Part shown: positions 1 to 5,925 of the stretch, in pieces
How positions within the stretch are numbered: the stretch's first letter is position 1
Layout: each line of letters begins with the position of its first letter
Program-made: the position numbers and the translations under genes
Source of the DNA: Candidatus Aminicenantes bacterium UBA4085
GTDB lineage: Bacteria > Acidobacteriota > Aminicenantia > Aminicenantales > UBA4085
Length of the DNA stretch: 7,606 bases
Assembly: GCA_002383325.1 (NCBI GenBank)
Contig: DFYJ01000051.1
Coordinates: forward strand, 1 to 7,606
Direction of reading: 5' to 3'
The notes under the pieces: generated by a model
Seen by the model: the letters and a program-made list of their open reading frames with translations, nothing else
What the model was told of the DNA's origin: nothing
Database searches by the model: none

Positions 1-155
<155 letters not shown>

Positions 156-163
156 TCAGGGCC

Positions 164-418
164 TCAGGCCGGCAGGACCGAGACAAATTTTCCCCTCTTC
201 CCCTTGTCTTCGAAGCGGACCACTCCGGCGATCTTGGCGAAAAGGGTGTCGTCCTGGCCGATCCCGACATTCTTGCCGGGCTTGAACGGGGTGCCCCGCT
301 GACGGACCAGGATGGAGCCGCCCTTGACCGTCTGTCCGCCGTAGTTCTTCACGCCCAGCCGCTTGGACTGGCTATCCCGACCATTGCGGCCGACGCCGCT
401 GCCTCTTTTTGTGGCCAT
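164..418 (-). CDS. rpmA: 50S ribosomal protein L27
   Basis: An 84-residue protein, full length for bacterial L27. The signature runs through [19 protein letters not shown], then [20 protein letters not shown] and [16 protein letters not shown]27 lies in the 50S subunit with its basic N-terminal tail reaching towards the peptidyl transferase centre. This N-terminus (MATKRGSG) begins at the mature tail, with no cleavable leader like that of Firmicutes L27. A strong Shine-Dalgarno sequence AAGGAG (426-431) sits 7 bases before the ATG. The gene follows rplU by 48 bases and precedes obg by 38 bases, so the three form one operon. No defect is seen. Confidence 0.98.
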   Translation of the reverse strand: MATKRGSGVGRNGRDSQSKRLGVKNYGGQTVKGGSILVRQRGTPFKPGKNVGIGQDDTLFAKIAGVVRFEDKGKRGKFVSVLPA

Positions 419-466
419 GACTTATCTCCTTGGATCTTCTTCGGGCTCGCGCCGATTCCCGGCCGC

Positions 467-1000
467 TTACTTGCCGGCCTTCTTGGCCGCCGGCTTCTTG
501 GCCGCGGGCTTGGCCGCCTTGGCCTTGGCCTTGCCCTTGGCCGGCTTGGCCTCAATCTCGGGCTCGGGCTCGGTCTTGGGGGCCGGCTTGGGCTTGATCG
601 CCTTCGGCTGGGCGGGCCGGGGCTCCGGCTTGGGGGCCGCGGCCGGCGGGGCTTCGATCGCCAGCTCCTCGGCCGGAACCGCGGTCCTGTCGGGGTAGAT
701 AGCCAGGATCTTGACCTCGGTCAGGGTCTGGCGATGGCCCCGGGTGCGGCGATACTGTTTCCGGCGCTTTTTCTTGAATACCAGGACCTTCTCGTCCCGG
801 AAGATCTTGATCACATCGGCCTTGACCACGGCCTTGCCCAAGACGGGCGTGCCGATCTCGGTGGATGTGCCGTCGTCGACGAGAAGGACCTCTTCGAAGA
901 GGACCTTCTGGCCCGCCGCAAAGGCGAGCTTTTCCACGTGGAGCGTGTCGCCGACCTTGACGACATACTGCTTTCCGCCGGTCTTGATCACAGCCAGCAT
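467..1000 (-). CDS. rplU: 50S ribosomal protein L21 with a long Ala/Pro/Lys-rich C-terminal tail
   Basis: Residues 1-102 are an ordinary L21: MLAVIKTGGKQYVVKVGDTL at the start, a VDDGTSTEIGTPVLGKAVV middle, and the basic signature FKKKRRKQYRRTRGHRQTLT at about 75-94. L21 binds 23S rRNA in the large subunit. Family members are usually about 100-105 residues; this one has 177. The extra 75 residues (about 103-177) are low-complexity, first Pro/Glu/Ala-rich and then Lys/Ala repeats such as KPAAKKPAAKKAGK, resembling histone H1-like or disordered RNA-binding tails. The tail is in frame with the core. The leader has AAAGGTAG as a modest ribosome binding site. This is the first gene of the rplU-rpmA-obg operon, with a promoter at 1049-1077. 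The core assignment is certain; the role of the tail is unknown. Confidence 0.97.
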   Translation of the reverse strand: MLAVIKTGGKQYVVKVGDTLHVEKLAFAAGQKVLFEEVLLVDDGTSTEIGTPVLGKAVVKADVIKIFRDEKVLVFKKKRRKQYRRTRGHRQTLTEVKILAIYPDRTAVPAEELAIEAPPAAAPKPEPRPAQPKAIKPKPAPKTEPEPEIEAKPAKGKAKAKAAKPAAKKPAAKKAGK

Positions 1001-1048
1001 CGTTTATCTACCTTTGTTTGGAGTTCGGGAGACAAAAATAGGGCCCTA

Positions 1049-1077
1049 ACCCTATCATAGGCATCGGCTTATGTCAA
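1049..1077 (-). promoter_or_regulatory. Sigma70-type promoter for rplU-rpmA-obg
   Basis: On the minus strand a perfect -35 TTGACA (1072-1077) is followed after 17 bases by TAGGGT (1049-1054), which matches the first, second and last bases of TATAAT. Transcription would start near 1042 and give a leader of about 40 bases before the rplU ATG at 1000. The position between the upstream gene's stop and rplU fits a dedicated ribosomal-protein promoter. The -10 element is weak, so the call rests mainly on the -35 and the spacing. Confidence 0.6.
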
Positions 1078-1154
1078 CCGCGGCGGGCTGTTTTCGGCGG
1101 TCGGCCCTTCCGTTCCCCTGCCTTGAGCTCCTCCTGTCGCCCAACAAGGAGGCG

Positions 1155-2015
1155 CTATTTCTTGCCGTTGTAAGCGTTCACTCCCGGCACCTGGACCGGG
1201 AGCGGCCTGTCCTCCCACGTCCCGTCGCCGATGGCCCCCCAATCGTTTCTCCCCCAGGCCCAAACCGTCCCGTCCTCCCGGAGGGCGAGCGCGTTTTCTT
1301 CCCCGGCGCTGATGGCCGTGATTCCGGACAAGTTCAGGACTTTCCGGGGCGTGGTTTTGCGGATCAAGTAGCTCTCACGGGGATTGTCGCTTACGCCCAG
1401 GAAGCCCATGCCCCAAGCCCAGACTGAGCCGTCCCGGCACGCCGCCAGGCTATGGAACCATCCGGCCGCGACCGAGATGGCGTCGCGCAGCCCCGCCACC
1501 TTCTTGGACAGAGGCTTGTCGGAGACATCGCCCCGCCCCAACTGGCCGCGATCGGCGGCCGGACCGAACGACCAGACGTCTCCGCTCCGGTCGATGGCCA
1601 GGCTCCAGCCCGGGCCGGCCTGAATGGTCGCAATGTCCTTGAGCCCGGGAAGGGGAATCGGGGAATCGCTCTTGACCCTGATTCCGAAATCGAATCCCAG
1701 CGGCGTCTGGGTGTTGGCCCCCTGAGTGACGTGCCAACCCCAAAGGGCCCCATCCGAACGAATCGCGAAGGCCGTCTCCCCGTGACTCGAGACGGCCTTG
1801 ACGCCGTTCAATCCCTCGATCAGGACGGGCAGGCCCCGCCCGGCGGCGGAACGGTCCTTGAGGAGGGACCTGCCCCAAGCCCAGACCGTCCCGTCCTTGC
1901 GCAAGGCGGCGGCCCCCCGCGAGTCGCCGGTCAGCGCGACGATCCCGTTCAGGCGAGGCGCCGCGGTGGGGACGTTGATCCTGGCCCCCGGCCGGATTTT
2001 GACCCCGTTCCCCAT
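1155..2015 (-). CDS. RCC1-repeat propeller, C-terminal part of the frameshifted secreted metallopeptidase gene
   Basis: This frame encodes RCC1-type beta-propeller repeats, recognisable by blade-end motifs that recur about every 45-60 residues: RKDGTVWAWG, RSDGALWGWH, DRSGDVWSFG, CRDGSVWAWG and REDGTVWAWG. They alternate with loops such as GLRDAISVAAGWFHSLA and LSGITAISAGEENALAL. The first blade motif (RADGTVLSWG) is encoded at the end of the overlapping upstream frame, so a six-blade-motif propeller is split across two frames. The ATG at 2015 lacks a clear Shine-Dalgarno sequence and lies inside a blade, so it is probably not a genuine start. The frame stays open upstream of it as far as a TGA near 2058. 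The most likely reading is the C-terminal third of one protein of about 900 residues, separated by a one-base loss or a sequencing error. RCC1 propellers usually bind proteins; no catalytic function is implied. The stop is TAG at 1155-1157. Confidence 0.75.
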   Translation of the reverse strand: MGNGVKIRPGARINVPTAAPRLNGIVALTGDSRGAAALRKDGTVWAWGRSLLKDRSAAGRGLPVLIEGLNGVKAVSSHGETAFAIRSDGALWGWHVTQGANTQTPLGFDFGIRVKSDSPIPLPGLKDIATIQAGPGWSLAIDRSGDVWSFGPAADRGQLGRGDVSDKPLSKKVAGLRDAISVAAGWFHSLAACRDGSVWAWGMGFLGVSDNPRESYLIRKTTPRKVLNLSGITAISAGEENALALREDGTVWAWGRNDWGAIGDGTWEDRPLPVQVPGVNAYNGKK

Positions 2016-3868
2016 GATCCGTTCTGGGCCGAGCCCCAGCTCAGGACGGTGCCGTCAGCGCGGAGGACCATGGCGTGCGGCCCGGCGACGATCATGGGAG
2101 CCGTGGTCAGGTCCTTGAATTCTTCGGCGATCAGTCCGCCGGACTCGGGCTCGGAGAACGTGACGTCCCAAACCTGCCCCCCGGTCCGGTTCTCGGGATC
2201 CAGGGAGAGGGCATAGGCCGACTCCATCATGAAATCCGAGGCCAGGGCAATCAGGCAGACGCGCCTCCCGGGCAGGGGCCGGTCGGGGCCTTCCGGCCAT
2301 TCACAGGTGAACCCGTCCGAACCATCCACATCCACGCCGATCGAATGCCAATCGCTTCGATTCTGGGAGATGGCTCCGGGCGGGCGGCTCCGCTCGGACA
2401 TATAGTCCCAATAGAAACGGACGTGGAGAAATGGCCTGTCGTCGGCTTCGAGGTCGTCGACGCCGGCGGTCAGGGTCACATCCCCGGCATACGCATTTCG
2501 GGTCTCGCCGCCGACCGTGACCGGGGCCGTCCGGCCGCTCACGCGGAGCGCGCAGGACGGAGCGTTTTCTTGGAGATCCCCGCGGAGGAGCCCGTTGATC
2601 CAGAAGACGGCGGCCAGGGCCCGGAGGGTGGAGCGGTTGCCCGCGCACTTGGACCGCCACGCGTCGCGGATCGCCCGGAGCGACTTCGGGCGGTCGCGGC
2701 GGATGATGTCCTTGACGGCATCCCAGCCCGGCAGGTTGGCGTAGGGGCCGCGGTTGGCGAAGCCGAAGGGGTCGTCGTCGAGGGCCAAACCTCCCGCGGC
2801 GGGGCGGTCGACGGGCTTTTTCCCCGAGTCCAGCGTCTTGTCCCGCCAGGTATCGGCGACGTCCCAGAAGATACGGCAGACGGTGCCCTCGCGGGAGGCC
2901 GAGGCGTCGGCCAGGTTCGCCCCGGCCGCCGTCTCCACGTTATAGATGCGGTAGATGGGAAGGCGCTTGGTAATGACCGGGCAGAAATCGGCCCAGCCTT
3001 CGGCCAAAGCCGGCCACTCGGCGTCGGAAGGCAGATACCACTTGTTCTTCAAGGGCTCCTCGAAGCTGTGGTTGCTCCGCGTGCAGTCGTAGCTGCCGAA
3101 GGACCCCCCGTAGTACCGGCACATCTCGTAATGGCCGTACTCGTGGAGCGCGGTGTCGAATTCCAACTCGTCGAAGTCGATCAGGATGACGTTGGTGTCC
3201 GGAGCGTAGGCCGTCTTGGGCAGCCCGGTGTCGAAGGTCGCGCCGGGGAAAACCCACAGGCTTCCCAAAGCCATGGGAGCGCGGGGGTTCTCGCCCGAGG
3301 ACGGCAGGTTGGCCTCCACGGCGCAGTCCAGGATGAAGAAGGTCTTCGCGGTGTCGTCCGCCGCGGTGACCTCGGCCGTCCGGTCCGACTCATTGTCGTC
3401 CCACGTCGGCGTGCTGACCGTGAGATAAGCCGGCTCGAGGTAGGCGAACCCGGTCCCCATCCCGACTCGGGCCAGCTCCGTCCTCCCGGTCCCGCCGCTC
3501 GCGTTCCAAAGCTCGTAGGAGGGCATGGCCAGCTTCGGGAAGCAGCGCACGTAGGCGTCGATCCGCCCCCCGAACAGGCCGTCGGACCGGTCCGCGTCGT
3601 ACTGGAAGGTCACCGATCCGTCGGATCCCGTGGGCGACCGGCCGATGACGTCGTCCGAGAACGGGTTGAGATTGCGTAGCTCGGCCAGGGCAAAACGGAT
3701 GGGCCTGGTCGTCCCGTCGGGCGCCTGATACTTGAAGACGGCTTTGATCGTGACGGTTCGGGCCCCTGGACGGGGCGATCCTCCGGACCCGAGCAACACG
3801 GACGCGCACAAGCCGGCGAGGGTCAGGACAAGGGCGGAAGCCCGATATCTCGGAAGCGTTTTCTTCAT
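1949..3868 (-). CDS. Secreted zinc metallopeptidase-like protein with Ig-like region and start of an RCC1 propeller (frameshifted)
   Basis: The 639-residue reading starts with a Sec signal peptide (MKKTLPRYR, then a hydrophobic stretch at about 10-27) with no good lipobox. Residues 38-180 look beta-rich, possibly a transthyretin-like or carboxypeptidase-regulatory-like domain. HEYGH at 242-246 (bases 3131-3145) is a zincin HExxH motif. EGWADF at 290-295 (2984-3001) could supply a third zinc ligand, Glu290, as in gluzincin-like families, and CRIFWDVAD at about 331-339 resembles the helix that follows in such peptidases. Residues from about 430 to 580 look Ig-like. The end enters an RCC1 blade (RADGTVLSWG) and then drifts into unrelated sequence before TGA at 1949, because similarity continues in another frame. 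The start is supported by the signal peptide, GAAGAGGGG just upstream and a promoter at 3890-3918. Peptidase activity and substrate are inferred only. Confidence 0.85.
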   Translation of the reverse strand: MKKTLPRYRASALVLTLAGLCASVLLGSGGSPRPGARTVTIKAVFKYQAPDGTTRPIRFALAELRNLNPFSDDVIGRSPTGSDGSVTFQYDADRSDGLFGGRIDAYVRCFPKLAMPSYELWNASGGTGRTELARVGMGTGFAYLEPAYLTVSTPTWDDNESDRTAEVTAADDTAKTFFILDCAVEANLPSSGENPRAPMALGSLWVFPGATFDTGLPKTAYAPDTNVILIDFDELEFDTALHEYGHYEMCRYYGGSFGSYDCTRSNHSFEEPLKNKWYLPSDAEWPALAEGWADFCPVITKRLPIYRIYNVETAAGANLADASASREGTVCRIFWDVADTWRDKTLDSGKKPVDRPAAGGLALDDDPFGFANRGPYANLPGWDAVKDIIRRDRPKSLRAIRDAWRSKCAGNRSTLRALAAVFWINGLLRGDLQENAPSCALRVSGRTAPVTVGGETRNAYAGDVTLTAGVDDLEADDRPFLHVRFYWDYMSERSRPPGAISQNRSDWHSIGVDVDGSDGFTCEWPEGPDRPLPGRRVCLIALASDFMMESAYALSLDPENRTGGQVWDVTFSEPESGGLIAEEFKDLTTAPMIVAGPHAMVLRADGTVLSWGSAQNGSWGTGSKSGRGPGSTSPPRRLA

Positions 3869-3889
3869 GGCCCCTCTTCCGATGAAAGA

Positions 3890-3918
3890 ATCGTAACCCC
3901 GCCAAATTCGGTTGTCAA
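3890..3918 (-). promoter_or_regulatory. Sigma70-type promoter for the secreted metallopeptidase-like gene
   Basis: On the minus strand a perfect -35 TTGACA (3913-3918) and a -10 TACGAT (3890-3895, four of six consensus bases) are separated by exactly 17 bases. Transcription would begin near 3883, leaving a short leader of about 15 bases that includes the purine-rich GAAGAGGGG before the ATG at 3868. The fit of hexamers, spacing and position makes this a good candidate. Confidence 0.65.
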
Positions 3919-4067
3919 ATCTCCAAGATGGATGATCCTGCCAAGTGCCGACAAAACTTCTAATTCGAAGGCCGGCCAGAAAGATGAGATACGCAGACTG
4001 GGGCCTCAGGCGATACCGCGGCTTCGATCAAGGGATCTTATTCTCTTGGCCGCGGAATCGGGCTTGC

Positions 4068-4076
4068 TGATATAAT
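4068..4076 (+). promoter_or_regulatory. Extended -10 promoter for tRNA-Val
   Basis: TGATATAAT holds a perfect TATAAT (4071-4076) preceded by the extended -10 TGN element. No good -35 is found at 17 bases; the nearest candidate is TTGGCC at 4046-4051, 19 bases away, so the extended -10 would have to compensate. Transcription would begin near 4083, about 64 bases before the tRNA, and would include a 5' leader to be removed by RNase P. Confidence 0.6.
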
Positions 4077-4146
4077 GGAGGTCCTCGGCCGCTCGAAGGC
4101 AGAGACGACATCGTTGATGATATTGCCGATCAGGCAAGCGTTCTAA

Positions 4147-4218
4147 GGGCGGTTAGCTCAGCGGTAGAGCATCGGTTTTACACGCCGGTGGCCGCAGGTT
4201 CAAATCCTGCACCGCCCA
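4147..4218 (+). tRNA. tRNA-Val (anticodon TAC)
   Basis: A complete 72-base cloverleaf. The acceptor arm GGGCGGT pairs perfectly with ACCGCCC. The D-arm GCTC/GAGC encloses AGCGGTA. The anticodon stem TCGGT/GCCGG has two G-T wobbles around the loop TTTACAC, giving anticodon TAC (Val, GTA/GTN codons). The T-arm GCAGG/CCTGC encloses TTCAAAT. The discriminator is A and the 3' CCA is not encoded. It is transcribed on the same strand as the response regulator about 130 bases downstream, with no terminator visible between them. Confidence 0.97.
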
Positions 4219-4239
4219 TGTCCCCTCCTCCGGTCCCCC

Positions 4240-4265
4240 CGTCCCGTCAGCCCTTCGTCCCGTCA
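4240..4265 (+). repeat. Short direct repeat in a C-rich tract
   Basis: The 10-base unit CGTCCCGTCA occurs at 4240-4249 and again at 4256-4265, a period of 16 bases. It lies in a strongly C-rich, G-poor stretch (about 4219-4308) between tRNA-Val and the response regulator gene. The repeat is too short to point to a particular mechanism. A Rho-loading region on the nascent RNA is one possibility. Confidence 0.4.
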
Positions 4266-4348
4266 TCCTCCCGGTCCTACGCCCCCTCGGCCCATCCGCT
4301 TCCCCCGCCGCGGCGATTCGGGGTAGAATGGCCCCGAGGCGAAAAGCC

Positions 4349-5332
4349 ATGTCCCCTATCAAGATCCTGGTGGTCGAAGACGAGAGCCTGGTGGCCAAGG
4401 ACATTCACAACATGCTCCTCGGCCAAGGCTACGAGGTCGTGGGCGTGCTGTCCACGGGCGAAGAAGCCCTGCAGGCCGTACCCCAGGCCGGGCCTGACCT
4501 GGTCCTGATGGACATCGTCCTCAAGGGCGAGATCGACGGCTTCACGGCTGCCCGGACCATCTGGGAGGAACACGGCATCCCGGTCGTCTACCTGACCGCC
4601 TACGCCGACGAGACGACCCTGGCCCGGGCCAAGGTCACCGAGCCCTTCGGCTTCATCCTCAAGCCCTTCGACGAGCGGGAGCTCCAGACGACCATCGAGA
4701 TGGCTTTCTTCAAGGCCAAGATGGACCGGGCCCTGCGGGAGCGCGAGATACGCCTGCAGAAGACCCTGGCCGGGACGATTCAGGCCATGGCCATGACCAT
4801 CGAGATGCGCGACCCCTACACGGCCGGCCACCAGCGCCGGGTCAGCAAGCTGTCCAGCGCCATCGCCGCGCGGATGGGCCTGCCGGCCGAGCAGATCGAG
4901 GGTATCCGCATGGCCGGCGACATCCACGACGTCGGCAAGATCTACGTCCCGGCCGAGATCTTGAGCAAGCCGGGCCAGCTGACCGAGATCGAGCACTCCA
5001 TCATCCGAACCCACGCCCAGGTCGGCTACGACATCCTCAAGTCGATTGAGTTCCCCTGGCCCATCGCCCTCATCGTCCAACAGCACCACGAGCGGATGGA
5101 CGGATCCGGCTACCCCAACGGCCTGATCGGCGAGGTCATTCTGCTGGAGGCCCGCATTGTCTGCGTGGCCGACGTCGTCGAGGCCATGTCCTCGCACCGG
5201 CCCTACCGCCCAGCCCACGGCATCGAGATGGCTCTGGATGAGATCTCCCGCGGCCGTGGCCGTATCTACGACGCCGGGGCCGTGGACGCCTGCTTGGCCC
5301 TCTTCCGCCAGGACGGCTTCTCCCTGGACTGA
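4349..5332 (+). CDS. Response regulator with HD-GYP output domain (probable cyclic-di-GMP phosphodiesterase)
   Basis: The 327-residue protein has a REC domain (about 4-120): acidic pocket Glu10-Asp11-Glu12, phosphoacceptor Asp55 in LVLMDIVL, Thr83 and Lys105 in ILKPFD. A helical linker leads to an HD-GYP domain (about 140-325) with His161, HDVGK (193-197), HHERMDGSGYP (246-256) and VADVVEAMSSHRPYRPA (273-289). Every hallmark residue I can check is present, so both domains should be active. The family hydrolyses cyclic-di-GMP under control of REC phosphorylation. An ATG at 4328 would add seven residues (MAPRRKA). I prefer 4349 because MSPIKILVVEDE is a typical REC start and GAGG (4336-4339) sits 9 bases before it. 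A TAGAAT at 4324-4329 could be a -10, but no -35 fits it. No partner sensor kinase is in the window. Confidence 0.95.
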   Translation: MSPIKILVVEDESLVAKDIHNMLLGQGYEVVGVLSTGEEALQAVPQAGPDLVLMDIVLKGEIDGFTAARTIWEEHGIPVVYLTAYADETTLARAKVTEPFGFILKPFDERELQTTIEMAFFKAKMDRALREREIRLQKTLAGTIQAMAMTIEMRDPYTAGHQRRVSKLSSAIAARMGLPAEQIEGIRMAGDIHDVGKIYVPAEILSKPGQLTEIEHSIIRTHAQVGYDILKSIEFPWPIALIVQQHHERMDGSGYPNGLIGEVILLEARIVCVADVVEAMSSHRPYRPAHGIEMALDEISRGRGRIYDAGAVDACLALFRQDGFSLD

Positions 5333-5335
5333 GCC

Positions 5336-5575
5336 ATGCGCAGGCTTCTGACGGCTCTTCTGCCCATCGGCGCCGTCGTCTTCTCCCTCGGCGGCATCGT
5401 CGCCTTCGCCGTTCTGTTCATCCCCCGGATGAACGTCTACTGGTTCATCCTCTCGCCCCTCATCCTGACCGTCTACCAGATCCCGGCCGTCGTCCTGGTT
5501 TGGATCTGGAAAAGGGAGAAGAGGAGAGGCCCGGCGGAGGAGGGGGCGAAGGATCAGGACGCGACCCACTCGTAG
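5336..5575 (+). CDS. Small two-helix membrane protein of unknown function
   Basis: A 79-residue protein with two clear hydrophobic segments at about 5-29 and 34-58, joined by a short RMN-containing turn, followed by a charged cytoplasmic-type tail (KREKRRGPAEEGAKDQD). I recognise no family. The ATG lies three bases after the stop of the HD-GYP regulator and no separate Shine-Dalgarno sequence is obvious, which suggests translational coupling and a shared mRNA. The amino-acid composition supports real coding, since the hydrophobic segments are long, continuous and sensibly flanked by basic residues. Any link to cyclic-di-GMP signalling is inferred from position only. The stop is TAG at 5573-5575, three bases from the end of the convergent tRNA-Glu. 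Confidence 0.75.
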   Translation: MRRLLTALLPIGAVVFSLGGIVAFAVLFIPRMNVYWFILSPLILTVYQIPAVVLVWIWKREKRRGPAEEGAKDQDATHS

Positions 5576-5578
5576 GTT

Positions 5579-5654
5579 TGGCACCCCCGACGGGATTCGA
5601 ACCCGTGTTGCCGCCGTGAAAGGGCAGTGTCCTGGGCCTCTAGACGACAGGGGC
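5579..5654 (-). tRNA. tRNA-Glu (anticodon TTC), 3' CCA encoded
   Basis: A 76-base tRNA on the minus strand. The acceptor GCCCCTG pairs with CGGGGGT, with G-T wobbles at the first and sixth pairs. The D-arm region TCGTCTAGAGGCCCAGGAC is the typical glutamate D-arm. The anticodon loop CTTTCAC gives TTC. The T-arm ACGGG/CCCGT encloses TTCGAAT. The discriminator G is followed by an encoded CCA (5579-5581), unlike the other two tRNAs here. It is downstream of tRNA-Lys by 12 bases and shares its promoter. Confidence 0.96.
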
Positions 5655-5666
5655 GCGGAGAGAAAA

Positions 5667-5738
5667 TGAGCCGTGCTGGGCTCGAACCAGCGACACCCGG
5701 CTTAAAAGGCCGGTGCTCTACCACTGAGCTAACGGCCC
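5667..5738 (-). tRNA. tRNA-Lys (anticodon TTT)
   Basis: A 72-base tRNA on the minus strand. The acceptor GGGCCGT pairs with ACGGCTC (one G-T wobble). The D-arm is GCTC/GAGC. The anticodon stem CCGGC/GCCGG encloses CTTTTAA, giving TTT. The T-arm GCTGG/CCAGC encloses TTCGAGC. The discriminator is A and CCA is not encoded (the next bases are TTTTCT). It is the first gene of a two-tRNA unit with tRNA-Glu. Confidence 0.97.
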
Positions 5739-5754
5739 TGATCAAGAGCGCCTA

Positions 5755-5783
5755 TTTATAGCGGATTGGCCTCTTTGAGTCAA
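5755..5783 (-). promoter_or_regulatory. Sigma70-type promoter for tRNA-Lys/tRNA-Glu
   Basis: On the minus strand TTGACT (5778-5783, five of six consensus bases) is followed after exactly 17 bases by TATAAA (5755-5760, five of six). The predicted start near 5748 lies about 10 bases before the mature tRNA-Lys 5' end, which suits a stable-RNA promoter. It is the strongest promoter match in the window. Confidence 0.75.
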
Positions 5784-5925
5784 GACGGTCCCCCAGACGG
5801 TTCCCCACGGCGGGGCCTTAAAAGGCAAGGGGCCGAGCCTGCGCGATTCCACCCGGGCGCTGCGAATGTCCCGGTCGGGCGCGCGGGCCCGGCCCCTGGA
5901 TCCGTGGTCGGACGCGGGTCCGGCC

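Noticed and set aside
1130..1152. Hairpin just after the RCC1 gene stop (CCTCCT and GT pairing with ACAGGAGG, one bulge), as a terminator
   Set aside because: The stem is decent but no U-tract follows on the transcript, so it is noted only.
1952..2015. Programmed -1 frameshifting in the RCC1 gene
   Set aside because: No X XXY YYZ heptamer lies in the right phase; the CGG-GGG-C site would re-pair poorly. A one-base loss or read error is the simpler account.
2075..3679. 534-codon plus-strand frame opposite the metallopeptidase-like gene
   Set aside because: It lacks domains or a signal, is Gly/Arg/Val/Pro-rich, and is opposite a frame with a signal peptide and zinc motifs.
4153..4404. Minus-strand frame ending in WAVQDLNLRPPACKTDALPLS-like sequence
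   Set aside because: It runs antisense through tRNA-Val; DLNLRPPACKTDAL is the well-known false peptide read from tRNA genes.
4277..5584. 435-codon minus-strand frame over the response regulator
   Set aside because: It is antisense to a clear REC/HD-GYP gene and its composition (Asp/Gly/Leu/His-rich) is the usual shadow of a GC-rich gene.
5554..5745. Minus-strand frame containing SSVVEHRPFKPGVAGSSPAR
   Set aside because: It is a translation of the tRNA-Lys/tRNA-Glu genes themselves, a known false-positive peptide.
5820..5840. AGGC/GCCT hairpin followed by TTTT downstream of the lipoprotein gene, as a terminator
   Set aside because: The stem is only four base pairs with a ten-base loop. A second hairpin (CGGAC/GTCCG, 5909-5922) directly after the stop lacks a U-tract, so neither is a safe terminator.
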